Below, in pieces: positions 6,003-13,413 of a stretch of DNA of 33,190 nucleotides. The notes below the pieces were generated by a model that ran no database searches, had not been told where the DNA came from, and saw only the letters and a program-made list of their open reading frames with translations. The position numbers were made by a program, and so were the translations under genes. Origin of the DNA: a virus; IMG/VR virus record IMGVR_UViG_3300045534_000060, positions 1 to 33,190 of that record; one strand, written 5' to 3'. Every line of letters begins with the position of its first letter. Position 1 is the first letter of the stretch.

Positions 6003-6082
6003 TCGCAACGTGGGTTGCATTGGTTGCAACAGCTGTCGTTGTGTTCATCATCATGCATGATCTTCTTACAGGAGATGAATGA
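5990..6082 (+). CDS. Tiny single-pass membrane protein, 30 aa
   Basis: ATG 5990 has GAGGA (5976-5980) nine bases upstream and encodes a 30-residue product. Residues 4-22 are almost entirely hydrophobic (VIATWVALVATAVVVFIIM), followed by an acidic tail ending GDE. Stop overlaps the next start. Length, placement and hydrophobicity match phage membrane micro-proteins, but chance coding cannot be excluded. Confidence 0.5.
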   Translation: MLSVIATWVALVATAVVVFIIMHDLLTGDE

Positions 6083-6435
6083 TGGTAGACGGTGGTTACT
6101 ATGGTTTTCCAAACTATGATACATGGAACGTTGTTCTGTGGGTTGTCAACGACGAAGAACTATGGAACGTTGTGTCCAGGAAGATCAGGATCTTTGAGCG
6201 TCATGGCATGCTGATGGATGAGGACATCATCTTCTGTGTCAAGTCTGGATATGCCGAGTGGTTTCAATCCAGCAGCACACCAGACGATGTGTCTCTTGAC
6301 TCTCCAACCGTTCATTGGAACCATGTTGTTGGAATGATGCGTGAACTATTTGACCTCGATGATTCTGATCCAGATGATGTTTCAATCGTTGAGGATTGGG
6401 AAAGCCGCGATTCTTTTGGTCGCAAGATTTACTAA
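6082..6435 (+). CDS. Conserved phage protein with NYDTWNV motif, 117 aa
   Basis: Two adjacent ATGs (6079, 6082); 6082 has better spacing from AGGAG (6070-6074). The N-terminus N-Y-D-T-W-N-V-V-L-W-V-V-N-D matches a recurrent phage/plasmid family defined by NYxTWxxxLWxxND. The remainder is acidic and helical. No catalytic motif seen; function unknown. Confidence 0.7.
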   Translation: MVDGGYYGFPNYDTWNVVLWVVNDEELWNVVSRKIRIFERHGMLMDEDIIFCVKSGYAEWFQSSSTPDDVSLDSPTVHWNHVVGMMRELFDLDDSDPDDVSIVEDWESRDSFGRKIY

Positions 6436-6444
6436 GGAGATTAT

Positions 6445-6915
6445 ATGATTGACAATGATAGCATCGTTAAGTTCATGCGTGAGTTTGTCCTTGATACCGT
6501 CAAGGATACCAAGTATTCCGTTGAGGATTGCGTTGAGAACTACTTCATCAATGGAAACTTCAGCCTTTATGACCACATTGATTCGTGGGATATTCGAGAT
6601 GCAGTCCGATCCTACATGAATGACAACATGCATGAGATTGTACATATTGATGGGTGGGATATTCGAGATGCAGTCCGATCCTACATGGATGATAACATGC
6701 ATGAGATTGTACATGACGAGATGTCTGGACAGCGTATTGAGGAAATGGTCAGCGAGTATCTTGGCAATAGCACTGCTGTTCAGGATGCAATTGACAACTA
6801 TGATGATGTAGAGAAGTTCCTTCAGTCCCCTGTTGGACGTGAGTATCTTGCGGATGTCATTCTTACCGTGGTGTTTCCAAAGATCAGCGAGGTAATGAAT
6901 GCAGACAAAAAGTAA
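6445..6915 (+). CDS. Acidic protein with internal 23-residue duplication, 156 aa
   Basis: AAGGAG upstream of ATG 6445. Residues 45-67 and 68-90 are near-identical 23-residue units (core WDIRDAVRSYM and DNMHEIVH) encoded by a 69-bp tandem repeat. A looser C-terminal echo (EEMVSEYLGNS, VQDAIDNYDDV) suggests an originally helical-repeat protein. No known domain. The near-perfect nucleotide repeat points to very recent expansion. Confidence 0.7.
   Translation: MIDNDSIVKFMREFVLDTVKDTKYSVEDCVENYFINGNFSLYDHIDSWDIRDAVRSYMNDNMHEIVHIDGWDIRDAVRSYMDDNMHEIVHDEMSGQRIEEMVSEYLGNSTAVQDAIDNYDDVEKFLQSPVGREYLADVILTVVFPKISEVMNADKK
6577..6714 (+). repeat. Two tandem 69-bp direct repeats within a gene
   Basis: Units 6577-6645 and 6646-6714 differ at only four positions (TCG/GGG, AAT/GAT, GAC/GAT) and preserve the reading frame as 23 codons each. 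Confidence 0.9.
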
Positions 6916-7177
6916 TGTCAATCAGGTCATGATTGATTGGCTGATGCAGCATCCTGATGAAAGGCAAGTGTGCATCATGTTTTGCAAGGCTGATGTCGAG
7001 GCGTTGATCGACCACGAGATTCATCCCAGTGATTGGAACAAGCTTTCTGCAAAGATTGAATGGTATCTTCCTGATGACCACATGTGGGAAGTTCTAACCC
7101 ACCTATCTAATGATCTTAAGCAGCAACTGGATGATCTGTCTGAGTACGAGCGGCAGCATCCATCGGAAGAGAACTAG
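6899..7177 (+). CDS. Hypothetical protein, 92 aa
   Basis: ATG 6899 with GAGG (6889-6892), overlapping the previous gene by 17 bases. Helical, acidic protein: IDWLMQHPDERQVCIMF, then HPSDWNKLSAKIEWYLPDDH and a C-terminal coiled-coil-like LTHLSNDLKQQLDDLSEYERQ. Last gene before an AT-rich gap. No recognised family. Confidence 0.65.
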   Translation: MQTKSNVNQVMIDWLMQHPDERQVCIMFCKADVEALIDHEIHPSDWNKLSAKIEWYLPDDHMWEVLTHLSNDLKQQLDDLSEYERQHPSEEN

Positions 7178-7221
7178 ACAAACATTTTATTTAGAGTACA
7201 ACAAACTAAACGGAGATTATT
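7178..7221 (+). promoter_or_regulatory. AT-rich intergenic gap, possible promoter region
   Basis: One of the few non-overlapping junctions in the early region. It is strikingly A/T-rich (ACATTTTATTTAGAGTAC, then ACAACAAACTAAACGG) and followed by GGAG (7212-7215) for the next gene. I see no clear -35/-10 pair and no duplicated phage-promoter motif elsewhere to compare, so only composition and position support a regulatory role. Confidence 0.25.
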
Positions 7222-7446
7222 ATGCTTGACTTTACTACGACAATGGAACGACCTGCTTGTATCAACGAAAAGGTCTTGAACATTCAAGCACACACGGTCT
7301 ATGAGCTTGCAATCAAGGCATATGACGATGGTAACATCGACAACTATCGACTGTTGATGGGTGTTTCCAACATGCTGTATCAGATTAGTGGCGGTAAGTT
7401 CAAGCTTACCGTTGTGGAAGGGTACGATAACTGTGGTGAGTATTGA
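7222..7446 (+). CDS. Hypothetical protein, 74 aa
   Basis: ATG 7222 with GGAG six bases upstream. Small helical domain (VYELAIKAYDDGNIDNYRLLMGVSNMLYQ) followed by a beta-hairpin-like GGKFKLTVVEGYDN tail. No recognised motif. First gene after the AT-rich gap and two genes ahead of the RNA polymerase. Confidence 0.6.
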   Translation: MLDFTTTMERPACINEKVLNIQAHTVYELAIKAYDDGNIDNYRLLMGVSNMLYQISGGKFKLTVVEGYDNCGEY

Positions 7447-7462
7447 CAAGGAGATTGATGAC

Positions 7463-7630
7463 ATGGATCCAGGAGATTGGATTGATTTTATTGACGAGTA
7501 TCACTGCCCTGATTACTGGGATTCCTGCGACTACGATCCCAACGACGATCCTTGCTGCGGATATGACGAGCCAGATGACGAGGACGAGGATGACTGGGAT
7601 GATGAGTCCCATAAGTGTGGAGCGGATTGA
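7463..7630 (+). CDS. Hyper-acidic, cysteine-containing 55-aa protein
   Basis: ATG 7463 has AAGGAG (7448-7453); GTG 7436 would add nine residues. 24 of 55 residues are Asp or Glu, with a near-continuous acidic run at residues 35-48, a single Lys and five Cys (15, 22, 31, 32, 52). Such charge resembles phage DNA mimics such as T7 Ocr, which block host restriction or recombination enzymes, but there is no sequence homology I can claim. It sits immediately upstream of the RNA polymerase gene. Confidence 0.55.
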   Translation: MDPGDWIDFIDEYHCPDYWDSCDYDPNDDPCCGYDEPDDEDEDDWDDESHKCGAD

Positions 7631-7695
7631 CGGCACACGACTGACGTATCGTAGCACACAGGCTAGCCCCGTTGGTTGGCTGCAAGGAGAACGAT

Positions 7696-10179
7696 ATGTC
7701 TTTATCTGATTTCTGTACAGGAAAGCAATGGCTTTCCCTGTCGTTTGAAGAACGTCAGCAACGTCTTACACTTAATTCTATCTTTGAAGAAGATATCTTC
7801 AACGAGTCTCTTCAGAAATACTGGGATAACTATGAGCATATCCCTTCAACATACGCACCTGAACAAGCATTGATCTTCCGTGTCGTTGACCATATCTCCG
7901 ATACCGTTGAGCAATACCTTGCTGATCTTCAGAGAAAGAATGTCGCTTGGGTCAATCCTATCTATAGGCTTGGACCTAGGCGTGTATCTGGTCTGTTGAT
8001 TACGGTATGTGCGGATACCATCCTTACCCAGAGACGCAAGTCAAATGAGTACGATGAGAACGGCAACAGGACGTATGCTCCCGTGTTGCAGCAGGATCTT
8101 GCGAGATCCATAGCCAACACCATACAGACAGCCGTTAACTATCAGGTATCAAGGTCAGAGAATGCTGGTGCATGGGTATTGGCAAGCAAGATCGTCAAGT
8201 CAAGGTGGACAAAGAGACAAGTCAAGGACTTCATCAAGTACCACAAATCTGACGATCATGTTAGGTTGACGAACAAGGAAAGATATTATCTTGGTCTAAA
8301 CCTTATGACCATACTTGAGAAGGCTAACATCATAGAGCTTCGTAAGTTCTGGGATGGTCCTACCTCAAGTCCCATAGCGGTATGCTTTACTCAGGAAGTA
8401 ACCGATGGATTGACAGAGGCTCACTCTGACTTCCTTACACGTGCGAAGATACGCTATCGTCCTATGATAGTGCCGCCTCGAAAGCATACCATTGAGATGT
8501 CTGGTGGTGTCCATACCGAACACCTAAGAAAGGGAATGGTTGACCGTGGCTATACGTACTTTCATGGAGAGGATTATGTAACTGAGTTCAAGGGAAGCGA
8601 ACCATCGCAGGGTGTTGTCGATGGCTTGAATGCGTTGATGTCCACCGAGTGGACTGTAAACCAACGTGTGCTTGATATCATGGAGAACCTATTCAAGAAC
8701 AACACACGTGTTGCAAACCTTCCACCATATGAGCTTGATCCCATCCTCATATCAGACAGGCAGGATGTGTCTGATCCAATCGAAGTCGAGAGACTGAAGA
8801 AGGAAAAGTCAGAGCTATGGTCTGAGTGGTATCAGAAGGAGAACGAAAGGATCAGGATGTGCCTTCGCCTTTCATTGGCTAAGGATCTATCGTCCTATGG
8901 TTTCTTCTACCATGTCTACACCTGCGATTTCAGGGGCAGGGCATATACGACAACGGATCTCTTGTCTCCGCAATCTGGAGATCATGATAGATCCCTGATC
9001 GTGTTTGCCAACCCTATGAAGCAGACTGGCAAGGGAAGATACTGGCTTAAGGTTCATGTTGCAAACCTATTCGATCAGGACAAGAAGTCATTCACGCAGC
9101 GTGTGCAATGGGTTGACAACAACATGAACATGCTTAGGTCAATCAATGACGATCCGTTTGGAACGATCAACCTGTGGGCTGATGACAAGAAGAGAAAGAA
9201 CCAATCCTTCCAACGTCTTGCCGCTGTGTTTGAGTTGTTCAGGACGGATGGCATGACCCAACTACCCATTGGAATGGATGGATCATGCAATGGAATCCAG
9301 CATTGGGCTGCCATTGCAAAGGATCCTGTAATCGGAAGAATGGTAAACCTAATGCCTGCATCCGAACCAAACGATGCATACGGTGTCGTTGCCTCTGCGG
9401 TAACAACCGACATGCTTCCACTAAACTACAGGGATCCATGGGTAACTATGTTCCTTGAGCACTGGAATGGAAGCATCTCAAGGTCAACAGTCAAGCGGGC
9501 TGTGATGACTGATCCCTATGGCGTGACAACCAGAGGAATAACGGATGGTCTTCTTAACGATGGGCATGTCGATTGGATAGACAAACCTATCAGGATCAAC
9601 GCTGCAAAAGAACTGACCAAGTACATACAGTCAGCCATGAATACTCTGCTTACCATTCCAAACCAAGGAAAGACATGGCTTAAGCAGGTTGCAAAGATTG
9701 CATCCGAAAAGGAAGTGCATCTTGAATGGACTACTCCCATCGGGTTCAAGGTAAGACACCAATACTACGGAAAGACAAACGGAATAGTAAACCTGCAATG
9801 CCTGACAACCAGGGTTCAGGTTCAGTTCAATGAGTTTGTAAGGGACGAAGTGAATGGAAGGGAAGCTCAGAATGGAATCTCTCCCAACTTCATACACAGC
9901 CTTGATGCATCGCATATGTTTGCCGTGATACTCAAGCTTGTTGAATGCGGGTGCGATGCGTTCTCATTCATACATGATTCGTATGGTGTTCATGCACCTA
10001 TGGTTGACACACTTAGGTCAATCACACAGGAAGAGTTCGTAAGGATTCACAAGACAAACCAACTTGAAGAGTTGCGTTCTCAGCTTGTTGAATATCTGGA
10101 TTGCGACTTGCCAAGCGTACCTAGCACGGGTGCATTGGACATATCAAGCGTGCTAGATAGCGAGTATTTCTTCCATTGA
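7696..10179 (+). CDS. T7-type single-subunit DNA-directed RNA polymerase
   Basis: 827 aa (T7 enzyme 883). Transcribes the middle and late phage genes from phage promoters. Motif A LPIGMDGSCNGIQHW with catalytic Asp528; motif B K600-R-A-V-M-T-D-P-Y608-G with the equivalents of T7 Lys631 and Tyr639; motif C FSFIHDSYG with Asp761. The T/DxxGR-like DFRGRAYT element lies upstream of motif A, and the C-terminus ends SEYFFH, comparable to the T7 FAFA foot. ATG 7696 has AAGGAG (7684-7689); a longer frame from 7672 would lack it. The leader 7631-7695 holds no gene. About 7 kb of early genes precede it, so host polymerase must transcribe that region first. Confidence 0.97.
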   Translation: MSLSDFCTGKQWLSLSFEERQQRLTLNSIFEEDIFNESLQKYWDNYEHIPSTYAPEQALIFRVVDHISDTVEQYLADLQRKNVAWVNPIYRLGPRRVSGLLITVCADTILTQRRKSNEYDENGNRTYAPVLQQDLARSIANTIQTAVNYQVSRSENAGAWVLASKIVKSRWTKRQVKDFIKYHKSDDHVRLTNKERYYLGLNLMTILEKANIIELRKFWDGPTSSPIAVCFTQEVTDGLTEAHSDFLTRAKIRYRPMIVPPRKHTIEMSGGVHTEHLRKGMVDRGYTYFHGEDYVTEFKGSEPSQGVVDGLNALMSTEWTVNQRVLDIMENLFKNNTRVANLPPYELDPILISDRQDVSDPIEVERLKKEKSELWSEWYQKENERIRMCLRLSLAKDLSSYGFFYHVYTCDFRGRAYTTTDLLSPQSGDHDRSLIVFANPMKQTGKGRYWLKVHVANLFDQDKKSFTQRVQWVDNNMNMLRSINDDPFGTINLWADDKKRKNQSFQRLAAVFELFRTDGMTQLPIGMDGSCNGIQHWAAIAKDPVIGRMVNLMPASEPNDAYGVVASAVTTDMLPLNYRDPWVTMFLEHWNGSISRSTVKRAVMTDPYGVTTRGITDGLLNDGHVDWIDKPIRINAAKELTKYIQSAMNTLLTIPNQGKTWLKQVAKIASEKEVHLEWTTPIGFKVRHQYYGKTNGIVNLQCLTTRVQVQFNEFVRDEVNGREAQNGISPNFIHSLDASHMFAVILKLVECGCDAFSFIHDSYGVHAPMVDTLRSITQEEFVRIHKTNQLEELRSQLVEYLDCDLPSVPSTGALDISSVLDSEYFFH

Positions 10180-10190
10180 AGTCTCCAGTA

Positions 10191-10406
10191 ATGATCGTAG
10201 ATAGCGAAGGTGCTATCGAAAGCGCAGTCAAGATAATCTATAAGTCAATGAAGGACAAGAACAAGACACCAGTCAGCCTGCAATTCATGTGCACGTCTGA
10301 CTGGATGCATGTCCAGTTCCTTACCTACATGGCAGATTATCTATACAAGAAGAAAGCAAAGAAGGTAGATCATGTCAAAGTCGATATCTACATCGAACAA
10401 AAATAA
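10191..10406 (+). CDS. Hypothetical protein, 71 aa
   Basis: ATG 10191 is used. TTG 10176, overlapping the polymerase stop as TTGA, is an alternative giving 76 aa; neither has a strong ribosome site. Basic alpha/beta protein: a VDSEGAIESAVKIIYKSMK helix, a VSLQFMC strand, a YMADYLYKKKAKK helix and a VDIYIEQ strand. This order resembles a small KH- or ferredoxin-like fold. No family recognised. Confidence 0.6.
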   Translation: MIVDSEGAIESAVKIIYKSMKDKNKTPVSLQFMCTSDWMHVQFLTYMADYLYKKKAKKVDHVKVDIYIEQK

Positions 10407-10620
10407 CAAGAAGATCGTGCTTAACGGCAGGTCTTACAGGTACGGTGATCTGTACGATTCGTGGAACATCCACCAGCAACGTCACTTCGACGGTACTGGT
10501 GTGGATGTATACGAGCAGATACCGCAGGATGATGGCGTTCCTCTTCCATCCCTAGCGGAACAATGGAAAGAGGATTACAAGCGGAGAAACAAGAATGTCA
10601 AAAGTCCTCGTAATCGGTGA
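10372..10620 (+). CDS. Hypothetical basic protein, 82 aa
   Basis: ATG 10372 with AAGG (10362-10365); overlaps the previous gene by 35 bases and the phosphoesterase gene by 26. Lys/Arg/Asn-rich ends flank an acidic middle (FDGTGVDVYEQIPQDDG). N-terminal SKSISTSNKNNKK looks disordered. Possibly a nucleic-acid-binding accessory protein; no motif recognised. Confidence 0.6.
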   Translation: MSKSISTSNKNNKKIVLNGRSYRYGDLYDSWNIHQQRHFDGTGVDVYEQIPQDDGVPLPSLAEQWKEDYKRRNKNVKSPRNR

Positions 10621-11254
10621 TCTGCATTGTCCTGCGGTTCACTCAAGCTACCTTGACTTTGTCAAGTCAGTCAAGAAGAAGTATCGGACTGATGCTGTTG
10701 TATTCATCGGTGACATCATCGATCATGCAGCCATCTCCTTTCACAAGAAGAACCCAGAGAATCCCGCTGCATTGGATGAATACAACCAGGCGATGTATTC
10801 ACTCAAGCAATGGACAAAGAACTTTCCAGAGGCAACGGTAACAATCGGCAACCATGATGACAGGGTTGTTCGCATTGCCGCTGATGCAGGTATTCCATCG
10901 CACTATCTGCGTGAATACCAGGATGTGTATGGATCCAAGGGATGGGATTGGGTTCCAGCCATTGAGATAGATGGAGTATATTACTATCATGGTGTCGGTG
11001 CAGGTGGAATGTATCCTGCAATCAACGCAGCAAAGATGCGTCTTCAGTCAGTCGTGATGGGTCACTATCACAGCGTGGCTGGCATCAACTGGATCGTTGG
11101 TCCTACCTCCCGTATATTCGGAATGAATGTTGGGTCTGGTGTGGATAGATTCCATCCTGCGATGCAGTATGGTTCAGCGTACCTTAAGAAGCCAGTCCTG
11201 TCTTGCGGTGTTGTCATCGATGGACACCCATATCTGGAGCTGATGAACCTATGA
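10595..11254 (+). CDS. Calcineurin-like metallophosphoesterase, 219 aa
   Basis: The metal-binding blocks of the family appear in order: G-D-L-H (residues 8-11), G-D-I-I-D (39-43), G-N-H-D (85-88), an isolated histidine in YYYHGVG, and G-H-Y-H near residue 157. Predicted di-metal hydrolase of phosphate esters; phage members are proposed to act on nucleotides, DNA ends or phosphoproteins, but the substrate is not evident. Full-length single domain. ATG 10595 has GGAG (10583-10586). Overlaps the next start by ATGA. Confidence 0.9.
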   Translation: MSKVLVIGDLHCPAVHSSYLDFVKSVKKKYRTDAVVFIGDIIDHAAISFHKKNPENPAALDEYNQAMYSLKQWTKNFPEATVTIGNHDDRVVRIAADAGIPSHYLREYQDVYGSKGWDWVPAIEIDGVYYYHGVGAGGMYPAINAAKMRLQSVVMGHYHSVAGINWIVGPTSRIFGMNVGSGVDRFHPAMQYGSAYLKKPVLSCGVVIDGHPYLELMNL

Positions 11255-11652
11255 ACCTCACTCAGATACGCAAGGAATCCAAGAAGTGGCAGAAGGATCT
11301 TGGACTACATGCATGGAAGATCAAGATCATATGGGCAAAGCCAGATGAACTTAACACCGAGACAGAGGAAGTCTTTGGGTTGAACACATACGATCCAAAC
11401 CACATGGAGTCAACCATCAGGTTGCTTAATCCAAAATACAAGCAGTACGATGTGATGGCTACCATGGTACACGAACTTCTGCACCTGTTTATGTTTCCGC
11501 TTGAAAGCGCGGCAGGTTACAGCATAAAGCCACCGTCCGACCAATGGGAGACAGCCATGGAACAGACGATCAACAGACTGTCAGAACTATTAATAAAGGA
11601 AGAATCAAATGAACGAGCAAACGGAAGAGCAAGTGAAGATCCTCAAGGCTGA
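11251..11652 (+). CDS. Putative zincin metallopeptidase (HELLH), 133 aa
   Basis: Start at the ATGA overlap. Contains VHELLHLFM with the HExxH zinc signature at His74-Glu75-His78, preceded by a beta-rich region and STIRLLNPKY edge-strand-like sequence, the layout of small gluzincin/SprT-like proteins found in many phages. A third ligand could be the downstream Glu in ETAMEQTIN. Role unknown: possible host-protein cleavage, or a domain retained for another metal-dependent function. Confidence 0.75.
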   Translation: MNLTQIRKESKKWQKDLGLHAWKIKIIWAKPDELNTETEEVFGLNTYDPNHMESTIRLLNPKYKQYDVMATMVHELLHLFMFPLESAAGYSIKPPSDQWETAMEQTINRLSELLIKEESNERANGRASEDPQG

Positions 11653-11770
11653 TGAAGTAGTCAAGTATCTTGAGACTATTGTCGTATACCTTGAGGCTGT
11701 GCAGCAAGATATGATTACAAACATCAACAACATCAATAGCGAAAACAAGGAGAGCAACGATAATGCCTGA
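11609..11770 (+). CDS. Hypothetical helical micro-protein, 53 aa
   Basis: ATG 11609 with a strong AAAGGAAG (11595-11602). Predicted all-helix with coiled-coil heptads (VKILKADEVVKYLETIVVYLEAV) and an Asn/Glu tail. Overlaps the metallopeptidase gene by 44 bases and the SSB gene by 8. Could be a small partner of the replication proteins; no homology recognised. Confidence 0.6.
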   Translation: MNEQTEEQVKILKADEVVKYLETIVVYLEAVQQDMITNINNINSENKESNDNA

Positions 11771-12314
11771 TCGTATCAAGAATATCATCACCAACACGCT
11801 TGATGTCAAGTGGTCTAACCTCCTGAAGCCAGACACCATGTTTGGCGACGGCAGTGCAAACCACAACATCACCGTTGTCTATACCCCTGAGCTTGAGACT
11901 GTGCTCATGGGCATTGCAAAGGAGAACGGAGCAAAGAAGATCAATGGTCTGTATGAGAAGGATGGTGTCAAGACCATCAAGTTCAAGTCCAAGACCCACA
12001 TCGACAAAGGTGCATTCCCCTGTCAGGACAGCACTGGTCAGTATACTGACGTTGTTCCCTTTGGTGGCGACACCGTTCGTCTCAAGCTTGCTCCTGCCTT
12101 GATTGTCAAGGGTGCAAGCAAGTCAATGTCGTTCTATCTCAACGGTGTTCAGATCGTTCAGAAGAACTCAACCGATCCTTCTGCAAAGGTAAACGGTTTC
12201 GATTCGATTGAGGGAGGATATGTCGGCAACCATGTTGACCGACCTGTAAAGTCAGAGGCTGCTCCTATTGCCCAGACTTCCCCAGCGATCACCGATTCTG
12301 ACATTCCCTTCTAA
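11763..12314 (+). CDS. Single-stranded DNA-binding protein
   Basis: 183 aa, the counterpart of T7 gp2.5. The core includes VKTIKFKSKTH, a GDTVRLKLAPALI strand and MSFYLNGVQIVQKN, typical of phage OB-fold SSBs of this group. A disordered linker (about 150-175) ends in ITDSDIPF, closely like the bacterial SSB tip DDDIPF that recruits host repair proteins; T7 gp2.5 also ends in an acidic tail with Phe. Coats ssDNA during replication and recombination. ATG 11763 has AAGGAG (11747-11752). Directly precedes the resolvase. Confidence 0.85.
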   Translation: MPDRIKNIITNTLDVKWSNLLKPDTMFGDGSANHNITVVYTPELETVLMGIAKENGAKKINGLYEKDGVKTIKFKSKTHIDKGAFPCQDSTGQYTDVVPFGGDTVRLKLAPALIVKGASKSMSFYLNGVQIVQKNSTDPSAKVNGFDSIEGGYVGNHVDRPVKSEAAPIAQTSPAITDSDIPF

Positions 12315-12679
12315 TGAAGTGGAAGTTTCCCATCTCACCCGTGGCTGCATCACGTCCACGTGTGAGCAAGTGGGGTACGTACTTCACAGGTACGTACAAG
12401 CAATTCAGGGCTGATGCAAAGCCTGTGGTACTTAATGCAATAGGAGGCTGGAAACCAACGGATAAGCAACTCAAGGTAATACTTGAACTGTATCCAACCA
12501 GACCAAAGACAAGCAAGCTCAAGTACCCCAGACCAGACATAGACAACTACATCAAGTCCATATTCGACCTATGCAATGGAATAATATGGAATGATGACGT
12601 TCAGATCATAGAAGTAAAGGCCACTAAGCAATGGGCGCGTGGCGATGGTTATTTTACAATGGAGATCAAGGAACAATGA
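12314..12679 (+). CDS. rusA: RusA-type Holliday junction resolvase
   Basis: 121 aa, normal for RusA. Shows R-P-R near the N-terminus (14-16), P-D-I-D-N-Y-I-K (74-81, acidic Asp75 and Asp77), D-L-C-N-G-I-I-W-N-D-D-V-Q (85-97) and a trailing Lys-containing strand. RusA dimers cut four-way junctions using these aspartates. It takes the place of T7 endonuclease I (gp3), absent here, for recombination and replication-intermediate processing. ATG overlaps the SSB stop (TAATG). Confidence 0.9.
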   Translation: MKWKFPISPVAASRPRVSKWGTYFTGTYKQFRADAKPVVLNAIGGWKPTDKQLKVILELYPTRPKTSKLKYPRPDIDNYIKSIFDLCNGIIWNDDVQIIEVKATKQWARGDGYFTMEIKEQ

Positions 12680-12897
12680 ATAAGCGAGAAGAAGACTTTA
12701 GCCTTCGTGGAACCCTGCATGGATACGCAAACCCAGATTCAGGTGACTATCCTCTCATGGAAATCCATAGCGATGCAGACGAGAACAAGATCATCGTCCA
12801 CATGTACGGTGAGAACGGAGACTATGTGAGCGGTGTATTCGACTGCTTCGCAATGTCTCAACTCATCTCCAAGTTTGAGCGAAAGTGGGGAATGTGA
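12676..12897 (+). CDS. Hypothetical acidic protein, 73 aa
   Basis: ATG 12676 lies on an ATGA overlap with rusA and follows AAGGA. Begins with a charged stretch, then a beta-rich region (MEIHSDADENKIIVHMYGENG) and an amphipathic helix (FAMSQLISKFERK). No recognised family. Stop overlaps the next start (TGATG). Confidence 0.6.
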   Translation: MNKREEDFSLRGTLHGYANPDSGDYPLMEIHSDADENKIIVHMYGENGDYVSGVFDCFAMSQLISKFERKWGM

Positions 12898-13211
12898 TGA
12901 AGTTCAAGAAGGCAATCCTCAAGTCAGAGGAAGAGCACGGAGATAAGAAGTATACTTCAAAGGATGTCGTGATGATGCGAATTACCCTTGAGTATCCAGT
13001 ACTTCGGTCGAACATGACCAAGGAATCCGCTGAGATCTACCTTAGCAATGCATCTGAGTGCATCCACGACAGTGATCTTGAGAAGTGGATCACAGTCGAG
13101 TATGCGGATATCACCAACAAAGACATCGCTGAGTTTGCAAAGAACAACCCTGACTGGTACATGTACGATCCTATCAATGATCGTGATACCAGCATCCAGA
13201 ACATCAAGTAA
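12897..13211 (+). CDS. Hypothetical protein, 104 aa
   Basis: ATG 12897 is at a TGATG junction; an in-frame GTG 12885 would add four residues. Mixed-charge helical protein: KKAILKSEEEHGDKKYTSKD lead, ESAEIYLSNASECIHDSD and TNKDIAEFAKNNPDWYMYD segments. No domain recognised. Last gene before a hairpin and the tRNA cluster. Confidence 0.6.
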   Translation: MKFKKAILKSEEEHGDKKYTSKDVVMMRITLEYPVLRSNMTKESAEIYLSNASECIHDSDLEKWITVEYADITNKDIAEFAKNNPDWYMYDPINDRDTSIQNIK

Positions 13212-13216
13212 GTAAT

Positions 13217-13236
13217 GGCAGGGAGAAATCCCTGCC
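13217..13236 (+). terminator. GAAA-capped hairpin ahead of the tRNA cluster
   Basis: GGCAGGGA (13217-13224) pairs perfectly with TCCCTGCC (13229-13236) around a GAAA tetraloop, five bases upstream of the first tRNA. Without a U-tract it may serve as an RNase III/processing or partial termination signal that frees the tRNA transcript. Confidence 0.45.
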
Positions 13237-13241
13237 TATCT

Positions 13242-13332
13242 GGGCGTTTAGCATCTGGGTATGCAATCCTGCTTATAACAGGACTTAGTGGCCGATTACC
13301 GCGAGAGGTGGGTTCGATTCCCTCAACGCCTA
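13242..13332 (+). tRNA. tRNA with anticodon UAU (AUA) and long variable arm
   Basis: Acceptor GGGCGTT pairs with AACGCCT (13325-13331; G-U first pair), A73. D-arm GCA/TGC with GGG in the loop; anticodon stem TCCTG/CAGGA around C-T-TAT-A-A (13272-13278). A long variable arm has stem 13288-13291/13299-13302; T-arm loop TTCGATT with one U-U mismatch. The anticodon reads AUA Ile, but the long variable arm is the hallmark of Leu/Ser/Tyr tRNAs. Two bases rather than one separate the D and anticodon stems. No encoded CCA. Isotype is therefore uncertain. Confidence 0.75.
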
Positions 13333-13336
13333 TTAT

Positions 13337-13409
13337 GCCAAGGTAGACCAACGGCAGAGTCATCGCTCTCAAAATGCGATCAGTGTGGGTTCGACTCCCA
13401 TCCTTGGTA
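13337..13409 (+). tRNA. tRNA-Leu(CAA)-like, short variable loop
   Basis: Acceptor GCCAAGG/CCTTGGT with A73; D-stem GAC/GTC with GG in the loop. Anticodon stem 13363-13367/13375-13379 has a T-T mismatch closing the loop C-T-CAA-A-A. Variable loop is only five bases. T-arm GTGGG-TTCGACT-CCCAT. The anticodon CAA reads UUG (Leu), yet bacterial tRNA-Leu has a long variable arm. A shifted reading of the mismatched loop could make the anticodon UCA, so isotype needs care. Confidence 0.7.
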
Positions 13410-13413
13410 CTGC

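Noticed and set aside
13037-13372. Minus-strand open frame over the gene end and first tRNAs
   Set aside because: Shadow of the tRNA cluster and the preceding gene; no other minus-strand gene is supported in the window.
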